From Dyadobacter sp. CY261 (GTDB lineage: Bacteria > Bacteroidota > Bacteroidia > Cytophagales > Spirosomataceae), in NCBI RefSeq assembly GCF_021440085.1, contig NZ_JAKCPW010000001.1, positions 1,550,001 through 1,614,000 of the forward strand: a stretch of 64,000 nt of DNA. The letters run 5' to 3'. Made by a program: the position numbers and the translations under genes. A model generated the notes under the pieces. The model did not search any database. It saw nothing but the letters and a program-made list of their open reading frames with translations, and had not been told where the DNA came from. Numbering within the stretch: position 1 is the first letter of the stretch; every line of letters starts with the position of its first letter. This document shows, piece after piece, positions 7,114 through 15,354 of this stretch.

Positions 7114-9120
7114 ATGAAACTCGACGAAAAAAGCCCCACTCATCAACACGACGACTGCTGCGCAGCGGAAACAAACACCAAGCATTCCCGCGGGCAAAAT
7201 CATAACCACGACCATGATCACGACCATGACCATGACCACGGCGATCACAGCCATGGGGATGGCGGGGATGCGGGCATTCTGAAAGGTCGCTGGATGTTAT
7301 GGCTGAGCCTCATCATACTAGCTGCGTTTCTGACCATTACCTACATTGCCAAAATAGAAGTTCCCCGTCCGGTGGAGATCGGGATGATGGCCGTAGCATA
7401 CATCCTCGCGGGAAACAAAACCGTGGCATTGGCATTCCGGAAGGCAAGCAGGGGCGATTTTTTCAATGAATTTACATTGATGACGATCGCCACTTTCGGT
7501 GCATTCTATATCGGCGAATTCAGCGAGGGGGTTGCGGTGATGATCTTTTACGAAATCGGTGAGCTATTTCAGGACATTGCGGTGAGCAGGTCCAAACGAT
7601 CAATCAAAGCATTGCTCGACATCCGGCCCGACAGCGTCACTGTGCTCCGCGATGGCAAACCGCTTCAAATAGCACCCGGCGAGGTTCAAATTGGCGAGAC
7701 GATATTAGTCAAAGCGGGTGAAAAGGTAGCGCTGGATGGCGTTATCAGCTCGTCATCAGCGACATTTAATACAGCCGCATTGACCGGCGAGCCCAAACCC
7801 CAGATCATCGAAAAAGGTGAGAAAGTGCTGGCAGGAATGATCGCCATCGAAAAGTCCGCCGAAATCGAAGTAAATACGCTATTCAAGGATTCCAAGCTTT
7901 CGCGTATACTGGAAATGGTGCAGGAAGCAAGCGCACGAAAAGCCCCTACCCAATTGCTGATCAGCCGATTGGCTCGCATTTACACACCAATAGTATTCCT
8001 GCTCGCATTACTTATCATCATCGGCCCGTTGCTTTTTGTAGACAATTACAATTTCGACCAGTGGCTTTACCGGGGCATGGTGTTCCTGGTGATCGCCTGT
8101 CCCTGCGCATTGACAATCTCTATTCCGCTCGGGTATTTTGGCGGGATCGGCTTGGCTTCCAGAAACGGCATTCTGGTCAAAGGCGCTAATTTTCTGGATA
8201 TTATTACCAAAATCGACACTTTGGTTTCGGATAAAACCGGCACACTTACCAAAGGGGTTTTTCAAGTTCAAAAAGTCGATACACTCCTTGATAACGCCGA
8301 TTTCCTGCACCTGACGGCATCACTTGAAAGCTATTCCACCCATCCAGTGGCCAGGGCGGTCGTTACCTATGCAGGTGGTATTGAACTCACAAAACCTGCG
8401 AATGTGCAGGAAATTGCGGGCCATGGACTCGAAGGCGATGTAGACGGACGAAACATTCTGGCGGGAAACTCCAAACTTCTTGATAAATATAATGTTAGCT
8501 ATCCCCACGAACTTGCTTCGATTATCGAAACGATCGTCATGGTTGCCGTCGACCGTGCTTATGCAGGGCACATTCTAATCGCCGATGAGATAAAAGAAGA
8601 CGCCGCAATGGCTGTTTCAGAACTCAAAAAGCTAGGCATCACAACCATTATGCTGTCGGGCGATAAAGAAGCCGTTGTCACAAAGGTTGCAGGAGAGTTA
8701 GGCATTGAGAAGAGTTACGGCGGGCTTTTGCCTGAAGACAAAGTCCGGATCGTCCAAGAGCTTAAAAACCAGGGCAAGCACATCGCATTTGCAGGTGATG
8801 GCGTAAACGACGCGCCTGTGATCGCGCTCGCCGACGCCGGCATCGCGATGGGTGCATTAGGCTCGGACGCCACCATTGAAACGGCCGATATTGTGATACA
8901 GAACGACCAGCCATCCCGCATCGCATCGGCTGTGAAGATCGGAAAAATCACAAAATCTGTTGTATACCAAAACATTTCATTGGCCATGGCCGTGAAGGTG
9001 GCGGTCATGGCGCTTGGTGCGGGCGGCGTCGCTACACTCTGGGAAGCTGTGTTTGCCGATGTCGGCGTGGCCCTTCTGGCAATTTTAAATGCCTACCGGA
9101 TCCAGGGAAAGAAAATCTAG
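7114..9120 (+). CDS. P1B-2 type heavy-metal (Zn/Cd/Pb) efflux ATPase
   Basis: 668 aa. There is no N-terminal CxxC metal domain; residues 5-50 are instead His/Asp-rich (about ten HD pairs after HNH), a likely metal-binding tail built from a GACCAT-like hexanucleotide repeat. Core motifs follow: CPC in the sixth helix (Cys329-Pro-Cys331), phosphorylation site DKTGT at Asp373, the HP motif (His410), and GDGVND at about 561-566. The Lys in the next-to-last helix (MAVKVAV) and the Asp in FADVGVALLA fit the Zn/Cd/Pb (ZntA/CadA) subgroup rather than copper pumps. The role is metal export across the inner membrane. A palindrome and -7 element lie upstream. Confidence 0.92.
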   Translation: MKLDEKSPTHQHDDCCAAETNTKHSRGQNHNHDHDHDHDHDHGDHSHGDGGDAGILKGRWMLWLSLIILAAFLTITYIAKIEVPRPVEIGMMAVAYILAGNKTVALAFRKASRGDFFNEFTLMTIATFGAFYIGEFSEGVAVMIFYEIGELFQDIAVSRSKRSIKALLDIRPDSVTVLRDGKPLQIAPGEVQIGETILVKAGEKVALDGVISSSSATFNTAALTGEPKPQIIEKGEKVLAGMIAIEKSAEIEVNTLFKDSKLSRILEMVQEASARKAPTQLLISRLARIYTPIVFLLALLIIIGPLLFVDNYNFDQWLYRGMVFLVIACPCALTISIPLGYFGGIGLASRNGILVKGANFLDIITKIDTLVSDKTGTLTKGVFQVQKVDTLLDNADFLHLTASLESYSTHPVARAVVTYAGGIELTKPANVQEIAGHGLEGDVDGRNILAGNSKLLDKYNVSYPHELASIIETIVMVAVDRAYAGHILIADEIKEDAAMAVSELKKLGITTIMLSGDKEAVVTKVAGELGIEKSYGGLLPEDKVRIVQELKNQGKHIAFAGDGVNDAPVIALADAGIAMGALGSDATIETADIVIQNDQPSRIASAVKIGKITKSVVYQNISLAMAVKVAVMALGAGGVATLWEAVFADVGVALLAILNAYRIQGKKI

Positions 9121-9139
9121 AACACCATCTTTTAATACT

Positions 9140-9709
9140 ATGGCTAAGCAACTGGACCATATCACAGACGATTTGCAAGCCTTCATTCAGGCACAAAAGA
9201 TATTTTTCGTAGCCACTGCGGCGGAAACGGGCACAGTAAACCTTTCGCCAAAGGGGATGGATTCGTTCCGCATCCTCGGCCCCAACCGTGTAATGTGGCT
9301 CAATGTAACAGGCAGCGGCAATGAAACTGCCGCACATTTGCTTCATAATGATCGCATTACCATCATGTTTTGCGCATTTGAAGGAAAACCTTTGATTTTG
9401 AGATTGTACGGACACGGCAAAACCTACCACTCTGGCAGTGCGGAATGGAGTGAATACTATCCCCTTTTCGCACCGCTTGAGGGAGCGAGACAATTAATTG
9501 ACATACAGGTAAACCTCGTACAAAGCTCATGCGGCATGGCCGTGCCGTTCATGGATTATAACCGGGAAAGGGAGGATCTTGCCATCTGGGCGCGCAAACA
9601 GAGCCCCGACGGTATTCAGAATTACTGGGCACGGAAAAACATGGTCAGTATTGACGGCTTCGACACCGGCATCTTCGCCTCCCCATCGGCCAGCGATAAT
9701 AAAAATTGA
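9140..9709 (+). CDS. Pyridoxamine 5'-phosphate oxidase-like FMN split-barrel protein
   Basis: 189 aa from the ATG at 9140; a TTG-type longer reading from 9089 would overlap the ATPase gene and lacks support. The sequence FFVATAAETGTVNLSPKGMDSFRILGPNRV is the first strand pair of the PNPOx-like FMN-binding barrel, followed by NETAAHLLHNDRITIMFCAFEG. The family includes general stress and flavin/F420-type reductases; most are uncharacterised, and true pyridoxamine oxidase activity is not implied. It is 20 bp downstream of the ATPase gene, so probably cotranscribed, and is followed by a strong hairpin. Confidence 0.83.
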   Translation: MAKQLDHITDDLQAFIQAQKIFFVATAAETGTVNLSPKGMDSFRILGPNRVMWLNVTGSGNETAAHLLHNDRITIMFCAFEGKPLILRLYGHGKTYHSGSAEWSEYYPLFAPLEGARQLIDIQVNLVQSSCGMAVPFMDYNREREDLAIWARKQSPDGIQNYWARKNMVSIDGFDTGIFASPSASDNKN

Positions 9710-9714
9710 ATTAG

Positions 9715-9743
9715 TTCGGGGTTCAGTAATACTGAACCCCGAA
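9715..9743 (+). terminator. Perfect 13-bp hairpin, bidirectional
   Basis: TTCGGGGTTCAGT (9715-9727) and ACTGAACCCCGAA (9731-9743) form a 13-bp perfect stem with a three-base loop, 6 bp past the stop at 9709. There is no long T run, so it may work as a weak terminator or an mRNA 3'-end stabiliser, and could serve the minus-strand gene at 9881-10159 as well. Confidence 0.65.
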
Positions 9744-9880
9744 TACCCAATACCGATGCATTCTTAGGTCGGATCGAAGAATCAGAACTAGAATCCAAAG
9801 TCTTCCTCGGGCGTAGCCCACTCATTCCAAGACTTTTCAGTGCCCCGAAAAATAAGCGAAACTGGCCGACAAATAATTAC

Positions 9881-10159
9881 CTAAACGACTGGAACGGGAG
9901 TAATGCCTGCCACCTTTTCAAGGGCGATGGTAACCCTCTCGATGCGGTCAACGTTACCGCGACTGCTATCCGAAACTGCCTGTGCCACTGAGGTTAAGTA
10001 GTCTCCACCAAGCTTGGTGTTGAAAAATGGGTCACGTTCCGCAAGAACGCCACGCCAGTTCTTACCCACAATGTTTCTCGATTTCATAAACCTGATTAAC
10101 AGGCGCTCCTTGATGGACAGACCACCATACTCGGAGACTCTTGCTTGTAGCTCTGTCAT
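9881..10159 (-). CDS. Small protein of unknown function divergent from an XRE regulator
   Basis: 92 aa, mostly helical by composition, with no motif I recognise. The middle (KSRNIVGKNWRGVLAERDPF and then GDYLTSVAQAVSD) and the end (RVTIALEKVAG) resemble the layout of small DNA-binding proteins, but this is only a visual resemblance. It is divergent from the helix-turn-helix gene at 10285 across 125 bp that contain short repeats, so the XRE protein may control it. Confidence 0.55.
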   Translation of the reverse strand: MTELQARVSEYGGLSIKERLLIRFMKSRNIVGKNWRGVLAERDPFFNTKLGGDYLTSVAQAVSDSSRGNVDRIERVTIALEKVAGITPVPVV

Positions 10160-10205
10160 CTTTATGGGAGGTGTGTGTTAAAAATTGTAATTTGCGCTTT
10201 ACTAA

Positions 10206-10236
10206 TACCGGTAAGTACTAGTATGATCAAAAGTAC
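10206..10236. promoter_or_regulatory. Repeats in the divergent gap before the XRE gene
   Basis: TACCGGTA (10206-10213) is an 8-bp palindrome, and AAGTAC occurs at 10213-10218 and again at 10231-10236, 18 bp apart. The position between two divergent genes, one encoding a helix-turn-helix protein, suggests an operator. No clear -33/-7 promoter was found. Confidence 0.3.
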
Positions 10237-10284
10237 AGATTAACTATATCAAAGTCAAGTATTTTTATATTAAACTTCTAACTA

Positions 10285-10653
10285 ATGTCAATTGTTGGCG
10301 AACGCATTAAAAAATACCGCGAATTGAAGGGCTGGAACCAGCATAAACTGGCCAAGGCATTAAAAAAATCGGGGAAGGCGGTTATCTCCAACTGGGAAAC
10401 TGGAAGGAACGATCCCTCCCTGGCAGAACTTCGGATGATGGCCGAGATATTCGACACCACCGTCGCCCAGCTAGTAGGCGAAGTACCCATGCTCGAAGAA
10501 CCGAGAGAGCAATATATTATGATCAAAAAAGACGACCTCATCGACCTTCAGCGCAAAGCCCTCGAACTGGAAGCCGACAGGATCAATGCTTTAAAAGGGC
10601 AGTTGGAACAAGTCCAGAAAGGTGAAGAGCCGAAGGATCAGTCCATTTCATAA
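10285..10653 (+). CDS. XRE-family helix-turn-helix regulator with C-terminal coiled coil
   Basis: 122 aa. Residues 4-65 are a Cro/CI-type domain: GERIKKYRELKGWNQHKLAKAL, then the recognition helix KSGKAVISNWETGRNDPSL and LRMMAEIFDTTVAQLVGE. The C-terminal part (about 78-118) is charged and heptad-like (DLQRKALELEADRINALKGQL), a probable dimerisation coiled coil. There is no peptidase or ligand domain. Its last 6 bp overlap the 3' end of the convergent MFS gene. Confidence 0.87.
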   Translation: MSIVGERIKKYRELKGWNQHKLAKALKKSGKAVISNWETGRNDPSLAELRMMAEIFDTTVAQLVGEVPMLEEPREQYIMIKKDDLIDLQRKALELEADRINALKGQLEQVQKGEEPKDQSIS

Positions 10654-11859
10654 GGCAAGGTTGCGCTGAAACAACGACCGGAACCCGAGCGCACACGTGC
10701 AGCTGATCACAATAAGCAGTATCCACAGGGCACTATAGCCCCAACGTCCTGCCACATAAGCACCCATCATCGGGCCTATAATCTGCGCGATAGCCTGTGA
10801 CACCGAATAGGCCGCCGAATATTTGCCCCGGTTCAAATCGCTCGCCCGGTTCATAACGAACGTGCTCAGGTAAGGGAAAGCCAGCATTTCACCCGTGGTA
10901 AAAAGCACCACGGTGACTACTGCCAATACTACGGGAAGGACAGAGGGCATCACCAGCGCCAGAAAGGCTATGGCACTAAAAGCGGGTCCCGACACCATGT
11001 AGAAATAGTCAGGTTTACGATTCGCAAGATTTTGTACCAATACCATTTCGAACAGCGCGATAATCAGTCCATTCATTCCCAGCAAAATCCCGATGCTAGA
11101 CTCGCCAATGCCCATTTCCTGCTTCCAGTAAACGGGTACCAGTCGGAACAACACCACGAAGCACAGCATATATAAGGTAACCAGCACCAGGAAGCGCACA
11201 AAAAAAGCGTCGCGCCACGGCGAACCTGTGCTTACATTCGCTTCTTCGCGAAAGTCGTTTCGGGTAGCGGGTTTTCTTTTGGGTAATAGTATCACAATCA
11301 GCAGCCCCGCAAGGACATACACAATGCCATCTACCCAAAACAACAAATGATAGTTAATCGCCGCCAGCAACCCTCCCACTCCGGTACCAAAACCAAAGCC
11401 GATATTGGTGGCAAGACGATTGAGTGCGTAGGAGCGCATCAGGTTTTCCGGCGTCGAATAGGCGGCAATGGCAGTTTGATTAGCCGGTTTGAAAGCTTCC
11501 ACAAAAAAACTGAGGACAATGATCAGGAAACAGAGCAGTACAAAATCGGTCACAAAGCCAAAAAGGACAAAAAACACTCCGCTTAGCACCAGGCTTCCGA
11601 TCTGCACGGGGTGAAAGCCCAGTTTATCGGTAAGATAGCCTCCCGCCATAGCTCCGAGCACGGAGCCGACACCGAAAAGTGTGATGATAATGCCTGCGTC
11701 CCCAATACTTCGATGCAGGCTTTGCGTGATATACATACTCATGAAAGGCACGGCCATATATCCGCAACGGTTCACTAATATCACCAGGCTCAGCAACCAG
11801 GTTTCCCTGCTTAGCCCACTGAACGAAGTGCGGTACGCCCCTATAACTTTTCCGATCAT
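10648..11859 (-). CDS. MFS-family efflux transporter
   Basis: 403 aa with about twelve hydrophobic helices. The loop 2-3 motif appears as GSVLGAMAGGYLTDKLGFHP, the standard MFS signature (G-x-x-x-D-x-x-G). The overall form is that of DHA1-type drug or metabolite exporters. The start codon overlaps the stop of the MocR-type gene upstream by 4 bp, so the two are translationally coupled and the transporter is a likely target of that regulator. It ends in a 6-bp overlap with the convergent XRE gene, leaving no room for a terminator between them. Substrate unknown. Confidence 0.87.
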   Translation of the reverse strand: MIGKVIGAYRTSFSGLSRETWLLSLVILVNRCGYMAVPFMSMYITQSLHRSIGDAGIIITLFGVGSVLGAMAGGYLTDKLGFHPVQIGSLVLSGVFFVLFGFVTDFVLLCFLIIVLSFFVEAFKPANQTAIAAYSTPENLMRSYALNRLATNIGFGFGTGVGGLLAAINYHLLFWVDGIVYVLAGLLIVILLPKRKPATRNDFREEANVSTGSPWRDAFFVRFLVLVTLYMLCFVVLFRLVPVYWKQEMGIGESSIGILLGMNGLIIALFEMVLVQNLANRKPDYFYMVSGPAFSAIAFLALVMPSVLPVVLAVVTVVLFTTGEMLAFPYLSTFVMNRASDLNRGKYSAAYSVSQAIAQIIGPMMGAYVAGRWGYSALWILLIVISCTCALGFRSLFQRNLAL

Positions 11860-13325
11860 AACAAATCCCTGATTATCCTGACACTTTCCTCGAGTTCCCC
11901 CGGATCAGAAGAAGCGAATCCGAGGCGTATATAGTTCCTGAAGTGGGGAGGATATCCCGCAACTTTTCCATCCGCGAAATAAAGGTCCTTCTTTGCGGCT
12001 CTGGCAGCCAGCTTTGGAACGTCGATGCCAGGATCGAAACTCGTCCAAACGGCCATTCCGCCGTCGGGTACGTCAAAACGGACGTGATCGGACAACTCGG
12101 TTTTCAAAAGTTCACAGAAAAAATCACGGCGCTGCTTGTATACGCGTACCGATTTCCGCAAATGGCGCTGTATCACACCGGTTTGCAGCAATTCGGCGAC
12201 GGCATTTTCGAGCATCACATCGCCCTGCCGGTCGATAATACGCCGAAGCGACGCCAGGTGCGCAATCACGTCCTCGGGCCCGACCAGATAACCAATCCGG
12301 AACGCCGGTGACATGGTTTTAGTAAACGAGCCGCAATAAAGCACCATCCCGGCGCGATCGGCGCCGAAAAGCGGAAGCAGCGGTTTGCTGAGATAATGAA
12401 AATCGTAATCGTAATCGTCTTCAAATATCACAAAACCGTGCGTTTCAGCCAGTTTGAGAAGCTTGATCCGGCGATCGGGCCGTAAAGCGACGGTGGTGGG
12501 ATATTGATGGTGAGAGGTGACGTACACCATTCTGACCGACTGTTTAAAACAGAGCTCTTCCAGCGCATCTACGTCCATACCGTGCTCATCCACTGGCACA
12601 TGAAAGATATTCGCGCCCGCCTGGGTAAAGTTCATGGATGCCCCGAACCACCCCGGGGCATCGGTAACAACGCAATCGCCGGACTTGACAAGGCTGGTTA
12701 CGGCCAGGTACATACCCATAATCATTCCCCTGACGATGAGAATGTTGGCAGGTGAGGTTTTCAGTCCGCGCGTCTCGTTCAAATGGGCGGACAGTTCCTG
12801 CCTAAGCCAGTTTGTACCGCTGGTTTCGCCGTAGCCAAGCCGCAAATATGGATTGCCATGCAGCAACTGGCTGCGGTAGGCCCTCGACAAGTCTTCCAAA
12901 GGCGCGAGCCGGGGATCGGGAAAGCCGTCGTCCAGGTGCAGCCGTAAGCCGGCTTTCAAAACCGGCTTATTAAGATGTTCCGGTCTGTTGAAGCGAAATC
13001 CGGCGATTTTCAAAGGGTCGCGACCGGCAGTATCTTCCATCTGGATAGACACGAGCCGTATTTCAGGAAGGTTTTTAGCGACAAATGTGCCATTTCCTGT
13101 CTGGCTTTCCAGCCAACCCTGCGCAAGCAGTTCGTCGTAAGCCTGCACGACGGTCCGACGATGGACTTTCAAGAAAGAAGCCAACTGCCTGGTACTCAAT
13201 AAGCGATAGCCGGATTGCAGCGTACCGTCTTTGATCAGCGACATCAACTGGTTGGCGATCTGAATGTAAACCGGCTGCTTTCCTCCCTTTTCAAGCGTAA
13301 TAAGGGTGGACAGAACATTCATCAT
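11856..13325 (-). CDS. MocR/PdxR-type GntR regulator with aminotransferase domain
   Basis: 489 aa. The winged helix covers about residues 15-85 (PVYIQIANQLMSLIKDGTLQSG, then RTVVQAYDELLAQGWLES and GNGTFV). The aminotransferase part carries EDDYDYDFHY (302-311) and the PLP lysine in CGSFTKTMSPAFRIGY, Lys336. EDDYD followed by F-x-Y is characteristic of the PdxR/GabR-like branch. It is divergent from an FMN split-barrel gene (13404) and coupled to an MFS gene by a 4-bp overlap, so it probably regulates both. It is only about 35% or less similar by eye to the other MocR protein in this window, so a recent duplication is unlikely. Two adjacent ATG codons are possible starts. Confidence 0.9.
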   Translation of the reverse strand: MMNVLSTLITLEKGGKQPVYIQIANQLMSLIKDGTLQSGYRLLSTRQLASFLKVHRRTVVQAYDELLAQGWLESQTGNGTFVAKNLPEIRLVSIQMEDTAGRDPLKIAGFRFNRPEHLNKPVLKAGLRLHLDDGFPDPRLAPLEDLSRAYRSQLLHGNPYLRLGYGETSGTNWLRQELSAHLNETRGLKTSPANILIVRGMIMGMYLAVTSLVKSGDCVVTDAPGWFGASMNFTQAGANIFHVPVDEHGMDVDALEELCFKQSVRMVYVTSHHQYPTTVALRPDRRIKLLKLAETHGFVIFEDDYDYDFHYLSKPLLPLFGADRAGMVLYCGSFTKTMSPAFRIGYLVGPEDVIAHLASLRRIIDRQGDVMLENAVAELLQTGVIQRHLRKSVRVYKQRRDFFCELLKTELSDHVRFDVPDGGMAVWTSFDPGIDVPKLAARAAKKDLYFADGKVAGYPPHFRNYIRLGFASSDPGELEESVRIIRDLL

Positions 13326-13326
13326 G

Positions 13327-13373
13327 ATTGGACTACCTCTATTTAAAAGATTGGATTAGAACGATAGGCCAAT
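13327..13373. promoter_or_regulatory. Direct repeats between MocR and split-barrel genes
   Basis: ATTGGACTA (13327-13335) and ATTGGATTA (13350-13358) are near-identical direct repeats 23 bp apart, about two helical turns. An inverted GGCCAAT (13367-13373) follows. Spaced direct repeats are the usual target of MocR/GabR dimers. TAATTTCG at 13381 is a possible -7 element for the split-barrel gene. Confidence 0.45.
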
Positions 13374-13403
13374 TAAGCCATAATTTCGAGGAAAACAAAG
13401 CAC

Positions 13404-14033
13404 ATGAACACGCCACCACCCTATCTCGTACCAAGCCGTCTGGCCAAGCGGACGCATTATGAGCATGAAACAATCTGCTCCATTCTCGACGAAGCACTGT
13501 TTTGCACTATTAGCTATGCCGTGGACAATAGGCCGTTCTCCATTCCGACGGCTTTTGTCCGCTACGAAAACAAAATTTACATTCACGGTTCGGTAGGAAG
13601 CCACTTCATCCGGGAAATAGAGAAAGGCGTTCCGGTTTGCATTTCCGTGATGCTGGCCGACGCATTGGTGGTGGCGAAGTCGGCGTTTAGCCATTCCGTG
13701 AACTACCGGTCAGCTATCATTTTTTCGAAAGCGGAAAAAGTCGAGGACATCGAGACAAAAAGAGCTGCTTTTGAATGGCTTACCAACAAGATCGTTCCAA
13801 ACAGCTGGGAGTACCTGCGCCCTATGACCGACAGCGAAGTGCGGAAAACAACTGCGCTGGCATTTTCATTTGACGAGGCTTCCGCGAAGATCAGAGATGG
13901 AATGCCAAAGGACGAACCTGAGGATCTGGCACTACCTATCTGGTCGGGACTTATTCCTTTGCAAACATTACGGGGCATACCGCTGGCAGATGAAACCAGC
14001 CAAAATATCCCGCTTCCCAAACATTTAAATTAA
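13404..14033 (+). CDS. Pyridoxamine 5'-phosphate oxidase-related FMN-binding protein
   Basis: 209 aa. The fold is recognisable from ILDEALFCTISYAVDNRPFSIPTAFVRYENKIYIHGS, the strand-turn-strand that binds FMN in the 'nitroimidazole/Pyridox_ox_2' type split barrels, with SVNYRSAIIFSKAEKVED as the following strand pair. Such proteins bind FMN or heme; the precise reaction is unknown. It is divergent from the MocR-type gene at 13325 over a 78-bp gap with paired repeats, an arrangement repeatedly found for MocR proteins that control FMN-barrel partners. This is context, not proof. Confidence 0.85.
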   Translation: MNTPPPYLVPSRLAKRTHYEHETICSILDEALFCTISYAVDNRPFSIPTAFVRYENKIYIHGSVGSHFIREIEKGVPVCISVMLADALVVAKSAFSHSVNYRSAIIFSKAEKVEDIETKRAAFEWLTNKIVPNSWEYLRPMTDSEVRKTTALAFSFDEASAKIRDGMPKDEPEDLALPIWSGLIPLQTLRGIPLADETSQNIPLPKHLN

Positions 14034-14098
14034 CCCCATGCAACTTTGGTGCCGGTTGGAGCATCTTTCGGGCAAATTCACCTGCAATATCATATCAA

Positions 14099-14344
14099 AT
14101 GTTGCACTTCATGTCAGGAAAGGAAATATTCGACCGGTACCAACTGGCTGCATTAAAAAAAGGACTGGGTTCCCACGAGTTCGACTATGGGAACATTTTA
14201 TACCAGGCGCTGCGCATCGAAGGGGAAGAAAAGGTCTTTCAATTGCTTGAACTGGCGGAAAATACCGGTAAACGCATCGCCATCTCCTACTCTGTTCCCG
14301 GTGCAGACACCGATGCCGAGGCAACTATCGTAATTCTCGTCTGA
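14099..14344 (+). CDS. Small conserved-looking protein of unknown function
   Basis: 81 aa from ATG 14099; a second in-frame ATG at 14111 (MSGKEIFDRY) is equally plausible. The protein is half helical, half beta by composition (ALKKGLGSHEFDYGNILYQAL, then RIAISYSVPG and ATIVILV at the end). I recognise no family. It lies 65 bp past the split-barrel gene on the same strand and may be cotranscribed. It could be a spurious ORF, but its codon use resembles its neighbours. Confidence 0.5.
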   Translation: MLHFMSGKEIFDRYQLAALKKGLGSHEFDYGNILYQALRIEGEEKVFQLLELAENTGKRIAISYSVPGADTDAEATIVILV

Positions 14345-14459
14345 CAAAGCACGTGACCAACCACATAGCCTATCACGTTAAACACATAATTCTCTTTTGA
14401 TTTGCGGACCGCGGTAGCGAATTTTGGCATCATTTAAATGCCTCGAATCAGCAGATCAT

Positions 14460-15326
14460 ATGGAATTTCTTATCGTTATCGCTTTTTTCGGATACATCTA
14501 TTACCTCCGCAACTACGCCGACCTCCGAACCCCAAGCGAAAAAGAAGCAGCCGCCCTCGCCGAGGGCATTATCTTATATGAAAACGGGCAAACCGGTAAA
14601 GCATACGACTATTTCGACGCCAGAATCCGGCAAAAGCCCAAATCCAGCATTGCTTATCTTTACCGAGGTTTGTGCCAGCATAAGCTTGGAGATAATGTTT
14701 CGGCTTTGAAAGACATACAGAGTGGCCTTAGCTACGACGACCAGGTTTACGAGCTTCATCTCGGAATGGGCAAAATTTATTTGGAGCAAGGCGAAACCGA
14801 AAATGCACTCTCTGCATTCGACAGAGCAGTAAGTACCTCCGAAGAGCAGAGCGAAGCTCCCTACCTATGGCGGGCAAAGGCGTTAACCCGACTTGGCCGG
14901 GTTAACGAAGCCAATCTGGACCATTTGCACGCCGAGGAGTTGAAGGAGGCCCTTAAAACAACTTCTGGTAAACCTGTGTCCAAAGCGCCTTTTTTTGACA
15001 AACGGCTTGCTATCAATATGGCGATGATTGTCATGACCAGCGCTTTACTGATTTATGTAGTCAAAAGCGCCGAAAGCATTCACTTGCCGTACTTGGTGGC
15101 AGTTTTCGCTGCGATTTCTATCGGCTTTGTCGAGCCTTACAAAGGTTGGTTGTTGGCTATCATGCAATGTACTTTTATGCTGACAGGTTATTTTCTTTTG
15201 ACTACACTTCCAACTGACGGCGCCCGGCAGGAGCTCGAAAATTTTAGTCTGTACGGCGCAATGATCCTGACCTTCGCGGCCAGCTTTTTAGGAGGGTTTC
15301 TAAAGAGAGCTTTGAATATGAAATAA
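14460..15326 (+). CDS. TPR-repeat membrane protein
   Basis: About 288 aa from the ATG at 14460; a TTG 36 bp upstream is possible but would delay the N-terminal membrane helix. Layout: a short hydrophobic N-terminus (FLIVIAFFGYIYYL), then a TPR region of about three repeats (residues 30-155: ALAEGIILYENGQTGKAYDY, SIAYLYRGLCQHKLGDNVSAL, ELHLGMGKIYLEQGETENAL), then three or four C-terminal membrane helices. This suggests a membrane-anchored scaffold. No enzymatic motif is visible. The gene converges on the CotH gene with only 28 bp between stops. Confidence 0.75.
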   Translation: MEFLIVIAFFGYIYYLRNYADLRTPSEKEAAALAEGIILYENGQTGKAYDYFDARIRQKPKSSIAYLYRGLCQHKLGDNVSALKDIQSGLSYDDQVYELHLGMGKIYLEQGETENALSAFDRAVSTSEEQSEAPYLWRAKALTRLGRVNEANLDHLHAEELKEALKTTSGKPVSKAPFFDKRLAINMAMIVMTSALLIYVVKSAESIHLPYLVAVFAAISIGFVEPYKGWLLAIMQCTFMLTGYFLLTTLPTDGARQELENFSLYGAMILTFAASFLGGFLKRALNMK

Positions 15327-15354
15327 TTATTTATCAAAATCATTGCTCAAATGG

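Noticed and set aside
7201..7260. Hexanucleotide repeat as a CRISPR or microsatellite locus
   Set aside because: It encodes the His/Asp-rich tail of the ATPase in frame; repeats are not spaced by unique spacers.
9622..9825. Minus-strand frame over the 9715-9743 hairpin
   Set aside because: It runs through a perfect hairpin and the 3' end of the split-barrel gene; composition is not protein-like.
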